Shown here: positions 1 to 11,307 of the stretch, piece by piece
Numbering within the stretch: position 1 is the stretch's first letter
Layout of the letters: each line of letters starts with the position of its first letter
From: Neopestalotiopsis rosae
Lineage: Eukaryota > Ascomycota > Sordariomycetes > Amphisphaeriales > Sporocadaceae
DNA length: 64,000 nucleotides
Assembly (NCBI GenBank): GCA_023078685.1
Contig: JALGAS010000002.1
Location: 3,534,001 to 3,598,000, forward strand
Direction of reading: 5' to 3'
The notes under the pieces: generated by a model
Told to the model about the DNA's origin: nothing
Database searches by the model: none
The model's input: only the letters and a program-made list of their open reading frames with translations
Program-made: the position numbers and the translations under genes

Positions 1-3000
1 ACTACTGTAGTATGCCTCTTTTCGAAGAAAGATGGCTGATGGATGCCACATCTGGTAGAAGTAGTGTACGCAGTCGTTGGACGTGCCAGGCCCATCGAGC
101 CCACTTACCTACGTTAGGCGCTCTAGTGGGCCATAGCTCCCTTCAGAGCACTTTCCAATGGGCTGGTTTCGTTGGTGGCGGGCACGGCGGGGTCCTTTGA
201 GCGCTGTCTACGATACACTAGCACTCTTTAGCGTGGCGGAACAGGGGAGCCGGCAGCGAGTCTGTCAAGCTGCTGGTTGGTCCCAGGCACCAGATCAAGC
301 CTCCTTCTGCGAATCTCGAGGCAATCAGCTCCTAGCTTGCACCCAAGATTGACATGTGAAAGCTGCCTCCGTACAATGTATGTTGCTGGCGCTCAGTACT
401 ACACCAACCTGCATGTATCCATTCTGCAGCTTTGACTGCTTCTATTGACCCGGACCGGAGATTTTTGCTTCTTTGTTCTTTCTATGTACGTGCCACACGT
501 ACTCTTCCGCAATCCTGCAGGGCTAGGTAGAGAGTACTATACGCACAATTACCCCCCGGCAGAAGACCAGCTTCCCATTCACCATTGATTCTTCCCCTTA
601 TCTTTTATGGACTCCCTCTGTCGCAACTGCTTCGTCACATTGAGTGACATGCATAAGGTGACGACGGTTGTATGGGCTGCTGCTTCAACTCGGACCTTTC
701 TTTGACTTCTTCATACTTTGATCCGGGCTGGACCGAAATCCCAGAGACATCTAATTCGGTATTCTTGGCGCGATGGGCGGCCAGATCGACACCAGGGACT
801 CGTACTCAATCGACAACATGTTATGCGCGCCTTGTTCGTTCCACCATTGCCAAGAAATATCCAAAGTCGAGAGAGGAAGAAAAACAGCCTTTCTTCCCGC
901 GCTAGTGGTGCAACTCAATTTGGCTGTGGCCTCGCCAAAATCGCTTCTCTGTTGTTTTTACATCGTATTTGGCATTAGTCAAAAACCCAAAACCTTATCA
1001 AGGATGGTTGACTCTGGTCCTGTAGTATTCGGATATATTCCCCACATATGTGTTGAGGACCAAAAAACACCAAAAAACCATTAATATATAATTGGTCGAC
1101 TCGTAATCATGTTAGCGAATGAAACCAGCGCCCGGCACACCTTCCACTGCTCCAAAAGCTCTCACCGTGGAATTCGCTTATATCATGCTGCCTCACCGGC
1201 CGCCGCCCCAAAGTTATGATTCGACGTCATGGCTTGTCCCCGATTGCGACGTGCTGTATGTGGCCATGGTCGCACCTCTACGGTTGGGTATCAAGTATCT
1301 CAGAACACCAACCTTCTTGGATGCCGCAAGTATTTCTTTCATGCCCTCGGTCCGCTTCGAGACTCTGGCAAAGTCTAGGTCCCAGGGTCTTAGGGTCTCA
1401 GGGTCTCAGGGCTGATCCTTTGTCTTGGTTCGTCGAGATGGTGATTGCCGCGTTCCGCCGATTTGGAGTTTCTACCATCTACGTCGTAGGTCTGTCTTGG
1501 GAAATCTCTATACAGCAATCAGTGGGTATACACTATCCCGGAGTGGTATTGCACAACTCGCTACACAATCGTTGGTGCCATCTCGATCAGACATTCAGCC
1601 ACGCCGAGATCTTTTCATCCGAGCATGACATCGGCCCACCATGGACACTATGCACTGTTGCTCAATGAAACGTCAAGGGTCGCTGGATTGCCTGCTGTCT
1701 GCCATCAGCTCAGCTAGCCCAGCGCAATGCACTAACAGTACCAGGTGGCAGGGGTTGATCTAAGGCCAGGGGAGCATCCCACCATATTCACATGTCAAAA
1801 GATTTGAGCTTGCCAGTTCCATGACCAAAATAATAACAGGAGAGAAAATTTGCTACTCGCAATCCTCGGCGATGGTGAAGAGTTTTCCTCGAGCCGAGTT
1901 ACCGAGCGATACTTTTTCTTGCTAATTGGACAATTTCACAAGACAGTGCACGGCTTACCTGGACCGAAGTCGGCCATTATCCGTTCTCCCAGCCGTTAGA
2001 CGCTTAGTGCGGCTCTGTTCTATCAGCCGCCTCAGTTCTAAGGAAGTAGTGTTCGACCATCAAGTCGTCCATATTATTTGTAAAACTTTGTTCTATCTTG
2101 AGAAATTGGCAAGAATGATAGATGCCCAATATTCCAGCAGACCTGCAACAGACGTCGCCCATCTGGTCAATCATTGCCTTCCAAGCGGCTCGAAGCCATC
2201 AGCAGTTGGATCCACAGCATTTGTGCCACTTCCAACTGCCAAGAGCAGAGCGATGCCAAGGAATCCACTGCTACTGTCGTAATACAAACGACCCGTGCCA
2301 GGATCGAGACACAATCTTGATAGTCGTGGAGTCTTTAACATTGACGAAGCTACCGCGGTGCCTCGGCAGCTGCAATTGCAGGGCACAACAGTATCTTAAC
2401 TTGTAAGCGAGTCTGGTGATTATCGTACAACATGAGGCGGTGGGTGGTAAGCTGAAAACTTGGAATGGGAAATCATTACGAAGTAGACCGACTCCTTCTT
2501 CCAGTGGCAATTGCCAAGACCACTTCTCATGGCAGCAAAGGTCCTGGAGATTGGTAATGCGGCCAAGTCGTTTCGGATCCAGAAGTTCTCAAATACGTTG
2601 TGACGATGGAATTCATGGTCCCTCAGTGAGAAAAGTATCGAATGATTTCCAAAGCGCACAACGATTCCGACGATTGCCTTCAAAACCGAACTCGCGATGC
2701 TTTACTTCTGCGGGCCGTAATATTCGGATGAGGACTGTAGATACCTCTGAAGGGCAATGCCTATCGGCTGCTAACGAGAATTGAAGCAAATTGTACCATT
2801 GTATAGAATATACAAAATGATGTTTTAGAGCGCTGCACATGATACTTGGTTCAGATCTATAATATGGCATGGATTTTAAAAAATTAGAAACTCTGCTATC
2901 AAGACAAGCAGACAAGCCCGCGCCACGCAGTGACATTCTTGCAGGCACTATGAGACGGCTTGGCATGGCTTATAGAGTTATGAAAAATGACTATGTGGAT

Positions 3001-3770
3001 AGGGCGCAGATCCCCGAAGTGCGTAGTCATCTCGACGAGAACCAATGAATGGGCTTCTTTCGACACAACAGATATATAAATTTGGAGTATAAATCCTGCT
3101 GAGCCAGTAGAATGATCGGGTGAACCGATTTCGATGCCAAGTCAGCAATGCTGGTCATGCAACGATTGGGCGGCAGCCATTCTCTTCGAATGTTTTACTT
3201 TGGATGTATTACATCGAAATTCCATCAATGAATCAATCAATTGGTGTGCTTCATGGCGCCCTAGATATTTGCTCTGAAATCTCCAGTATGCTTACGAAAT
3301 CGAGACAAGGGTATCTCCGTACCGACGAATCTTCAAGAGAAACAACGTACTCTCTTTGGCGTCACACTCTTAAGTGCTAGCAGCCACAACTAATTGATTT
3401 GGACGCAAGCATTCATGCTTTGTTTAGAACATGATGAAAACTCGGAAACACGTCTGTTTGTTGAGGGAAAGACCGATCAACATCTCATAGCCACGGTTGG
3501 AGCAGGTGCGACTCGACTCGGTGGGGTAGTAAAGTAAGATGGACCACAAATCCAATTTCCGTGTCAGCATTCGTACCACTCATATACGTGTAAAGAATCT
3601 CTGCGACTCCATCGACACCAAAATCTCACTGCAGAAAGACTGAGTGCGTTATATACGTCGATCCTTGTCCCGTTTCTCGTTGTTCTTCGATCTTTGTCTC
3701 ATCATTTTGAGCGCCAACTCCAACTTGCACCCTCTCGAGCAACGATACCATCAAATCCCCGCATTCCATC
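1..3770. other. Gene-poor region, no supported gene
   Basis: Both strands carry only short open frames that overlap each other, are often non-ATG, and show no recognisable domain or consistent splicing. A short 9-bp imperfect tandem (AGGGTCTTA/AGGGTCTCA units) lies near 1384-1411. No tRNA, transposon terminus or rRNA was recognised. It may hold very degenerate sequence, but I could not identify its source. Confidence 0.6.
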
Positions 3771-4502
3771 ATGCCAGTCACATCTGAAACCCCCACAGTC
3801 GACAGTCAGCTGAAGGAACTCTTTGAGAACGTGGAAAATAAATTCAAGTCGACCAATCTCAAAGATGGCAGCTGGTACCTTGTGGCCATGACTTGTATCG
3901 CCGCTTCGCCTGATCCCGAACTCTCGGCTCAACTCTACCTCTATCTCCGAGATCAAGAAGGTTTTCCCACCCCCGAATCCCGCCAACAACTTGTCAGACG
4001 GCTACGGGAGGTATTGGTCAAGTCCATCTCCTTGATCGGTGTATGCAAGCCAATTGAGTCAGTAGTGGCCATTAGCAAGGTTGAGCGCGAGGAGGACCGC
4101 GACTATTCGTCTTCGCGCGAGGGATGGCAGGCCGACGCGGCCAATCACGAGCGCGCCATGAACTGGTTCAAGAAGGTGTACACGCGCAATGCCGGCGACA
4201 CCATGGGCATTTTTGACGCCCATAAAGACTTTGCCTGGATTTCGGCTGAGATAACCTACGGACTCTACCTTTCCGACCGCCAGGTCCTCGACGACGTTGA
4301 GACGCAGCTTGTTGTCCTGCCTGCAATCATGATGCAAAATCTTCCACTCGAGTCGCACTGGCACATTCGGGGTACGCGAAGAATTGGCGTTTCCAAAGAG
4401 GACACGCAGGTCATATGGGACTGCGTTCACCTAATTGCTGCCTATTTCGGGGTCAAGCTTCACAAGGTTCCAACGGTGGATGAGGTTGAGCCGGACGTTT
4501 GA
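3771..4502 (+). CDS. AhpD-like / carboxymuconolactone decarboxylase-fold protein
   Basis: Single-exon protein of 243 aa with no signal peptide or membrane segment, so probably cytosolic or peroxisomal. Residues about 40-110 and 190-235 fit the all-helical AhpD/CMD fold. The C-terminal part has the typical HIRG..R.GVSKED..... region that follows the conserved His of CMD domains (HWHIRG near residue 203). There is no CxxC redox pair, so peroxidase-type AhpD chemistry is not supported. Fungal members of this group are of unknown function and are usually annotated only by fold. The ATG is the first in frame after a pyrimidine-rich leader. No neighbour within 550 bp helps to define a role. Confidence 0.85.
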   Translation: MPVTSETPTVDSQLKELFENVENKFKSTNLKDGSWYLVAMTCIAASPDPELSAQLYLYLRDQEGFPTPESRQQLVRRLREVLVKSISLIGVCKPIESVVAISKVEREEDRDYSSSREGWQADAANHERAMNWFKKVYTRNAGDTMGIFDAHKDFAWISAEITYGLYLSDRQVLDDVETQLVVLPAIMMQNLPLESHWHIRGTRRIGVSKEDTQVIWDCVHLIAAYFGVKLHKVPTVDEVEPDV

Positions 4503-5054
4503 GTTGACGAGACTTTTACTGCAACGCGCGAAAGAAGCCAGGGGAGCGTTTTCAATAGAGCTTAAGGATTTCAATCAGCTGATGGTGCCTGATAAATACC
4601 TTGTCGGGCACCTACATGGAGAATTAGAAGCATGTGCATAACTTTCGCATTCTGAAGCTCTCTCTGGTCTACACCTTGATGAACTTGTTAAGGTTATATT
4701 CACAGACCAAACAGCCGCAACGCTCAAATATATCAATAATTCAAACTATTTATTGCCAGTCTTCCCCTACTCAGGAACAAATCGAAATGCCAGAGTTCCC
4801 ATCAAATTCCCAAATCCGTGAACCAGGAGCCCTTTATATTTGTACAAGAAAAGAACCATATCCTACCAATCGTTGCCCATTCATCGTCGACATATTTCCA
4901 ACACAATCTACAGCTGGTCTGTTACATCTCTCAAATATAAACCTGCTTTCAAAGGTAAGAAAACCCCGTTCCCATTCATTGCACCCGTCTGGAAATATGT
5001 GAATCCATCATTGACGGTCTGTCGGCCTAGTGAAAAGACGATCAAGCGGCTATA
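4503..5054. other. Intergenic, no gene seen
   Basis: This is the 3' flank of the AhpD-like gene and the promoter of the next gene. A TTTATATTTG element lies near 4831. No convincing coding sequence. Confidence 0.5.
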
Positions 5055-5543
5055 ATGCTTGATTCGACCGGTTTAATCTTTGGGGCAATTATATGTGGTG
5101 TGGCTATATGTGGTGTGGCCGTCCTTGCCGTCTTAGGCTACCTGTACTGTCATAGACGCGTACGGGCGCGTCGCAGCCATACGTCTCATCACGCCGAGGC
5201 CGGCCAAGAAAATAGAGCAGCACCGGATGCGAACCCGGCAACCTTGCCACTTCCCTCTTCCCCTTCCTCCTCCACCTTACCGTCGTCGTCATCGCCGCCT
5301 CCGTTCGTGACTGCGCCGCCATCACCGGGGCTCGATCCGTCACAGGACATGGATGCCATTGAGCTGGAGCCGATGCCTATACTGGCACCAATACCTACAC
5401 AGGAACCACCTACACCGAGGCTGTCTATACCGCAGCCGCTCCCGACATACTCGAGGCACCCGAGGCAAGAAGAAGAGTTTACGTGGGCATTGTCGACGTC
5501 CGAGAGACTGCCGGCGTATACTTTCGTTCGTTCGCAATTGTAA
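5055..5543 (+). CDS. Small single-pass membrane protein with Pro/Ser-rich tail
   Basis: 162 aa, single exon. Residues about 7-32 form one hydrophobic segment of Ile, Val, Ala and Gly with Cys, followed by a stop-transfer cluster (CHRRVRARR). This predicts a short outer N-terminus and a cytosolic tail. The tail is low-complexity: Ser/Pro runs at 65-100, acidic DMDAIELEP, then PLPTYS and LPAYTF, which resemble PY-type motifs near the C-terminus. I do not recognise a family. Many ascomycetes carry similar short proteins with a membrane anchor and a PxxY-rich tail, of unknown function. Coding status rests on the organised architecture rather than homology. Confidence 0.6.
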   Translation: MLDSTGLIFGAIICGVAICGVAVLAVLGYLYCHRRVRARRSHTSHHAEAGQENRAAPDANPATLPLPSSPSSSTLPSSSSPPPFVTAPPSPGLDPSQDMDAIELEPMPILAPIPTQEPPTPRLSIPQPLPTYSRHPRQEEEFTWALSTSERLPAYTFVRSQL

Positions 5544-6723
5544 AGACGCACTGCTTTTCTACATCTGGCAACCCCCCCTCCTCTCCCGCCCCAACAACAA
5601 CAAGAACAACAACAACAAAAGGGAAGGGCAAGAGACCAAAAACTTCTTAAGGGGTTCTCTTTCGAATTTGTTAGAATCATGAAGACATTTAGCGATGGAG
5701 TTGAACGGAGCCTACATCAAGGCATATTGGAGTTTCTGGGAGTTTTGCGGATAGAGTCAAGGAGCTTAAGTGACTCTTTACCTCGCGCGGGAGACACGCA
5801 AAGTCTGCAAGGAGGGAGTTATGTACATGATCATCGTTGTTTACAATTATACCATTCCTGCGATCGCCATCCTTCAGAGTTGATAAAAGTCGTATATGAT
5901 CAACGATCTTTGCCATGCGTACACCGACGAAGCCAAAACAAATGCAACTTAAGCAGCCATGTCTCGTTCGACGATTACTGGTGACGGGATATCTATCTAT
6001 CATAAAGGGTCTAAGGACGCCATGCTGTCCAGCTCGTTCATCTCAACATTAATCAAATCACTTGTACCGAGAAATTTTCTCGCAAATACCTTCGCCCTCG
6101 TGCCATGAAATTGCCGTTGAACCCTATCGTACCTTGGCCGCGCAAGGGATTCAAGCTCTTTCTCGGTCCCTCTCTAGGTGTGCCAAGTACTCTTCAAAAC
6201 GTATGTGGGAGCTCCGACTGGTCAACTATGAAAACGCAATAGACATTGGCGTAAACACCATCGTGATACTGTCGAGGCAATCCGTGTATATGATCCGACA
6301 TTCTGATCGAGGGCAAACATGACTAATATAAAGACAAAGAGGCCGTCCGTGTACCTCTGTACCTTTATGGCACTGTGACCAATTGGGGCGGCGAGATTAC
6401 GTGCAGATCTGTCAGCATATACCGCTAAGCCCATCACGGTCTAGATCTCCTCGCCCATAGTGGATTGGTGTCGCTGATGTAAAAGTTACTAAGGCTCTTT
6501 GGCGGGGTGTGGGCGGGATTTGTGAATGATCGCAAAGCAAAAGATGACCGCTGGAAGGGATTTGAGGGGATGCTCATTACGTGCGGCCGAATGTTCATGA
6601 CAATTCCACGTGGATAAAGCGCTGCTTCTATTCCCTCGTTTGCTTTTTTGTATTATTGGCTAGTAGCACATTGCAAAATACTTGTATATATCTTGGGACG
6701 TTTTCCCATCTTTTCGAGTATCA
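5544..6723. other. Intergenic with a CAA microsatellite
   Basis: 3' flank of the membrane protein and promoter of the pirin gene. It contains an imperfect CAA/AAC run at about 5592-5618 and a TATATAT box at about 6686-6691, some 35 nt before the upstream pirin ATG. The short open frames here show no domain. Confidence 0.5.
5592..5618. repeat. Imperfect (CAA)n microsatellite
   Basis: CAA repeats with one AAG interruption, in the 3' flank of the small membrane protein gene. Probably transcribed as 3' UTR. Confidence 0.8.
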
Positions 6724-7922
6724 ATGAAGTTCATTTCAATCACCATCTCCATCCTTGTCGCAGTCTTCTCTATCGTCATATTTAGAGAACAAGTCTTTGA
6801 ATTCGCAACTGCTACCATAGAGACACTGAGCAACTACAAAAGAGACAGCCCGGAAGTTATAGATACGAGCGCAACGACACAGGAAAAAGTCCAACCTTCT
6901 ACAGACCCAATTACACCACAAACCGACACCAACATGTCGTCTTCTACGGTCCCCAGAGCGATTCGCAAGGTCTTCCTGGCCATCGAGCAGGCTGAAGGCG
7001 CAGGTGCGCGCGTGCGACGATCCATCGGCACGCCGCAGTTGCGCAACTTCTCCCCCTTCTTGATGCTCGACCACTTCAGCATCAAGCCCGGCGCCGGCTT
7101 TCCTGATCACCCCCACCGCGGCCAAGAGACCATTACATACCTCCTGACTGGCGGCGTCGACCATGAAGACTTGTGAGCCAAACCCCTGAACAACATCCAC
7201 ACTCTTCAAACCCGAGCCTATTGCTAACCCGAGATGTTCTCAGTGCGGGCAATGCCGGTACGATCGAAGCGGGCGACCTCCAGTTCATGACGGCCGGCCG
7301 GGGCATTATCCACGCCGAGATGCCGCGACAGAACCCAGACGGCAGCGCCAACGTGGGCCTGCAGCTGTGGGTTGACCTGCCCAAGCACCTCAAGATGTGC
7401 GAGCCGCGGTACCGCGACCTCAAGGCCAAGGAGATCCCGCAGGTCGACCTGGCCGGCGACAAGGTCCACGTCAAGGTCATCTCGGGCCAGGCCGGCGGCG
7501 TCGACAGCGTCAAGGACCTCGCCTACACCCCGGTCTGGATCCTCGACGTCGAGGTCAAGCCGGGCGGCAAGATCGCCCAGCCCCTCCCACAGGGCTGGAA
7601 CGCCTTTGCCTACACCCTCGAGGGCGTGGCCAGGTTCGGCACGGGCAAGGACGAGCGGAGCGTCGACCAGTACCACAATGTCGTCTTTGAGCGCGAGGGC
7701 GACCTCGTGGAGGTCTCGGTGCCCGAGGATGCCAAGAGCGGCGCGCGCTTCGTGCTGATCGCCGGCCAGGTCCTGGAGCAGGAGGTCGTCCAGTACGGGC
7801 CCTTTGTCCTGAGCAGCAAAGAGGAGGTGTACCAGGCCCTCTTCGACTACCAGACGCACTCGAATGGTTTCGAAAGGGCCAAGGACTGGCAATCGGAAAT
7901 TGGAAAGTCCATGGTCAACTAA
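6724..7922 (+). CDS. Pirin family protein (two exons), N-terminally extended
   Basis: Exons 6724-7172 and 7244-7922 give 375 aa. The intron starts GTGAGC, ends CTCAG and has a TGCTAAC branch site, and splicing joins HEDF to AGNAGTIEAGD. The pirin N-terminal cupin is clear: the GAGARVRRSIG region, FLMLDHF, then the metal-site motif HPHRGQETITYLL. The second half carries GDLQFMTAGRGIIHAE and the C-terminal cupin. Pirins are metal-binding bicupins acting as transcription cofactors or quercetinase-like dioxygenases. The canonical start is the in-frame ATG at 6934 (MSSSTVPRAIRK). The 70 residues before it contain a hydrophobic segment, so the long form could be membrane- or organelle-directed. Exon 2 is markedly GC-rich compared with its flanks. 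Confidence 0.93.
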
Positions 7923-8113
7923 AAAGAGCCCCCATTCCTGTTTTCCCTCCTTTGTATATTACCTAGCCAACTCCCATTACGACTTTGTTGCATGCTTATG
8001 ATGATACCAAATAGAATTAACGCTGAGACACGCGTTACATCAAATTAAAAATTGGAAATTACAAAAATAACACTTTCTCCACCGCGAGTTCGTGATTATG
8101 TACAGCATTTTTT

Positions 8114-8356
8114 TTAGTGATGACCTTTGGGTTTCCGCACGGCGGGAAACTGATCCGGCAGCGACAGATACCACTGCACCTCTGAAAAGGTTTCGTACCA
8201 CTCCGGATACCCCTCCCGGGGCGGCCTCACGTTCTCCCACGGCGTCTGGATGTGGTGGTTGTGCAGCGGCGGCGACTTGGAGCGCGGCATGGCGAAGCGC
8301 TTCGGCACCACGTCGTTGGCGGTGCGACCAACCGCGGCGGACCCCTGCCGACGGGA

Positions 8357-8393
<37 letters not shown>

Positions 8394-8578
8394 AATGCTG
8401 CTAGGGATGTTTGTTGTTGTTGTGCAGTGGTGGAGAAATCAGAATATCGAGGAGAGGACGAAGAAGAAGAGCTGCTCCCGGCGACTTTGCTCTCTGGCGA
8501 TTTGTACTCGTATTGTGCGGGAGCAGCGAGCTGCCGTGCTTGTTGGGCGGCTAGACCTGAACGTTTTGACTTGCCCAT
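8114..8578 (-). CDS. Hypothetical poly-Ser protein
   Basis: 154 aa, single exon, convergent with the pirin gene 190 bp away. The N-terminus MGKSKRSGLAAQQARQ is basic. Residues about 34-75 contain two Ser tracts, the second encoded by a (GAC)12 repeat read on this strand as GTC, in the Ser-rich frame. The C-terminal third (PREGYPEWYETFSEVQWYL) has ordinary composition and rich aromatic content, which supports real coding. No family recognised. The start is the first in-frame ATG and follows a pyrimidine-rich stretch. Confidence 0.6.
8358..8393. repeat. (GAC)12 trinucleotide microsatellite
   Basis: Twelve uninterrupted GAC units inside the poly-Ser gene. A multiple of three, so length change would alter the Ser tract without a frameshift. 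Confidence 0.95.
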
Positions 8579-10497
8579 ATTTGCGGCTTATCGGAGACGA
8601 TTTGGCAAAGGTTTCTCCCCAGGGAAAAAAAAAAAGGACCAAAAGAAATCTCTTCTTTGGTAATTTTCTGTTGAAATGTCTTTGGCCCCCAACCATTATA
8701 TACGTAGCCCGCCTTTGGCCCATCAGATTCGGGCTGAAGATACTCCGCATTCAGCTGCCATCAACCTATAATATGTACTCCAACACACCAAATCCATTAC
8801 AATTCAAGCCTTGCCTGCATGATGGTACGGAAGACCCTACTCGGCATAAGCACCAGGCAGGGCCAAGAAGCAAAGGTGCAATACTGTGCGGAATATCCTG
8901 TTTGGAGTCATGCGCGCCGCAGCCTCGCGTAGTTTTTCAGAGTATTCTATTGTATGTACGTATTCTTGGCCATTTCTGGTAGGTCCCAGAAGGATATATG
9001 GAGGTAGCACTGCATTAGGTACAGCAATACAGCACTCTCGTTGGATGGAGGCTATCCACGGGATGTAATACTTCTCAAGTCGTTGAACCTTTCGGTGAGC
9101 CTCATCTGACGAGTGGAGATTCTTTTCGTATTTTCAGCTGCTTGGAGCTGCAACCGTGGATCGAGAGAGAAATCCGGCTGGTTCCGACGCCTTCATAAGC
9201 TCATGCGTACTGTCTGTCGGACTGATGGCAATGATAGAACCTGTGTCTTCAACAGGGAGTTGTGTTTTTTTCGTGCCCCCATTTTTCTGGATATTGCTGC
9301 TGTCTGACCAATTCTCAAGAGTGACCGAACCTGGATGTTCAAATTTGAGCAAGATGTAATTTTATTTTATTTATTTATCTAAATCTTTTTTTATTTTTTA
9401 TTTCTTTTTTAAAAAAAAAGGAGGCAAAATACGGGCTTTTCGACAAGGCTCTGCTGATTTCGCAATCAATAGTGATAGTCATGTTCGCCTTGCCACCCTC
9501 TTTCATATTACCTTTCCTTCTAAGCTTTGCTTTCTACCTTTTCAAATAGTAAAATTTATCACCCATGATTTGAGAATGTTTGAGATCTCGGTCCGAGCAT
9601 TTATTGACCGGTCTCTCCGACCTTTTTGCTTCATATTTCGCGATATGGTGACCAATAATTTCTATGCCTTCTCGACTAAGCAATGCCATGCAGGATAGGT
9701 ATTTTGCGGAAATTTGGTCAAGAAACGTCAAGCTGGCGATATTCCATGAAGTACTTCAATCTCTACTGCCAGTCGTTAATGCAGATGACTTTCATTTGAC
9801 TATACTTTTGCGACGCTTGGATATGAACGTGAAGTACTATCAAATTTCAAGATTCGTACTTGACAATTACTCTTGGACTACTACTGATGGAGGAGGTACG
9901 GGTCCTCTCTTTGGGGTATCCAGTGCTTAATTCGGAAAGCTGCATCGGATGGAATTATCTTCCATCCGTCCAGTACTGCAAGAGACAAATTCCATATCAA
10001 TATGTGACAACGTTCTCTTGAGGAAATGGCAAATGAATAGTGTAACGAAGTTATGCCACTTCCTGCAAAACTTCCAGTCATTACCCAGCCTAGTTGCACC
10101 GCAGTATTCATAGTCCGGGAAGCCTCAAGGACCTGGGTACGACCAACCATAATTGAATCCATGTCGCTAAACATGCACAATTCCGAATGAAATCTTCTTT
10201 ATACTCACTTTTGCAGAGACTTATTCTGATGCACATTCTCTTTTCCTTTTTGAATGCTCGAGTCCGACAGCTACCTTGGATGTTTGAGGTTACAGTGTAA
10301 ATGTATTTAGCCGGCCTTTTTGTTCTGGAGAAAATGAACACCTCTAGTTTGGCGCAGGCCCGCTGATCTATTCCGCGCTACCGACGACCTCGGGACTAAC
10401 TATATCCCCGTCGCAAGCAGTTTCCCCCAACTTGAAGAAGGCCACCTTTGTCCTCTTCATTGCTTTTCTTGAGACAGATTACACAGATAGGCGGATC
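8579..10497. other. Intergenic, 1.9 kb, AT-rich low-complexity patch
   Basis: Promoter of the poly-Ser gene and of the SGNH hydrolase. A run of T- and A-rich sequence lies at 9358-9420. Short open frames on both strands lack domains and codon bias. No gene supported. Confidence 0.5.
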
Positions 10498-11307
10498 ATG
10501 TCGACGCTTCATATCGTGAACATTGGCAGCTCCTTTGCCGCTGGCCCCGGAATTCCCCCGCAAGTCGACCCCCATGCCTGTCGATCCGGCGAGAATTACG
10601 CCCACATTGTGGCCCGGGAAGTGGGTGGTGCAAAGCTCACAGATTTGAGCGTATCGGGCGCAACTTTACTCAACCTGCTCAGCGAGCCGCAACAAGTGAT
10701 TGGAAAGACTTTTCCGCCTCAGATTGGCGAAATTCCCGGAGATGCAAACATCGTTCTGGTGCTTGGCGGCGGCAATGATATCCGGTATATTGGCGGTCTG
10801 TTCATGGACAGCTTCGCCGCGTACACAATGTTTCGCTTGGCGTCGAGGCTTTACAGCTGGGTCACTGGCAGTGCCGAAGATCCGGCGCCCGTCCTCAATG
10901 CGCAGGAGCTGGCTGAGCGGTACGGCTCTGCACTAGATGCAATACATGCCAAGGCCCCGAACGCGCAAGTCATTGTCGTGGAATATCTCACGTTACTGGG
11001 ACCCGATGTGAAGCCCGGAGTCGACTTGCCGTTTGATGATGCGGACCGGATAGAGCACCACCGGGCCACAGGCGCCCGAGTGCAAGAAGCAACAGCGCAG
11101 GCTATCCAGGGCCGTGAGGCTTGGTGCACGAGAATCCCCGTGGCTAGTGAAAGCACGGCCCACGGACTGGGCTCACCAGAGCCTTGGGTCTATGGATTTG
11201 GATTCAAGGAATTGTATCAAAAGTGTGGCTACCACCCAAATTCTGAGGGGATGAAGGCAGTCGCTGCCATGATCCTCAAGCAGATGAAGGATCTCGGCCT
11301 CGTCTGA
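10498..11307 (+). CDS. SGNH (GDSL-like) hydrolase
   Basis: 269 aa, single exon. The start is the ATG giving MSTLHIVNIGSSFAAGPG; the frame upstream of it opens only from a TTG. Block I is GSSFAAGPG with the nucleophile Ser near residue 12-13. Block II is consistent with the SGATLLN region, and block III is GGGND (Asn oxyanion residue). The C-terminal block V is GYHPNSEGM, giving the catalytic His. The usual Asp three residues before this His is Cys here, so the catalytic dyad/triad may be atypical. No signal peptide, so probably intracellular. SGNH enzymes hydrolyse esters such as acetyl or lipid esters, and the substrate cannot be told from sequence. It has no operon-like partner. Confidence 0.85.
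   Translation: MSTLHIVNIGSSFAAGPGIPPQVDPHACRSGENYAHIVAREVGGAKLTDLSVSGATLLNLLSEPQQVIGKTFPPQIGEIPGDANIVLVLGGGNDIRYIGGLFMDSFAAYTMFRLASRLYSWVTGSAEDPAPVLNAQELAERYGSALDAIHAKAPNAQVIVVEYLTLLGPDVKPGVDLPFDDADRIEHHRATGARVQEATAQAIQGREAWCTRIPVASESTAHGLGSPEPWVYGFGFKELYQKCGYHPNSEGMKAVAAMILKQMKDLGLV

Noticed and set aside
1384..1411. TTAGGG-like repeats suggesting an internal telomere tract
   Set aside because: The unit is AGGGTCTC(A), 9 bp, only three copies; not telomeric.
7224..7892. 222-codon minus-strand open frame opposite pirin exon 2
   Set aside because: Shadow of the GC-rich pirin exon; composition is Leu/Asp/Val repeats without a motif.
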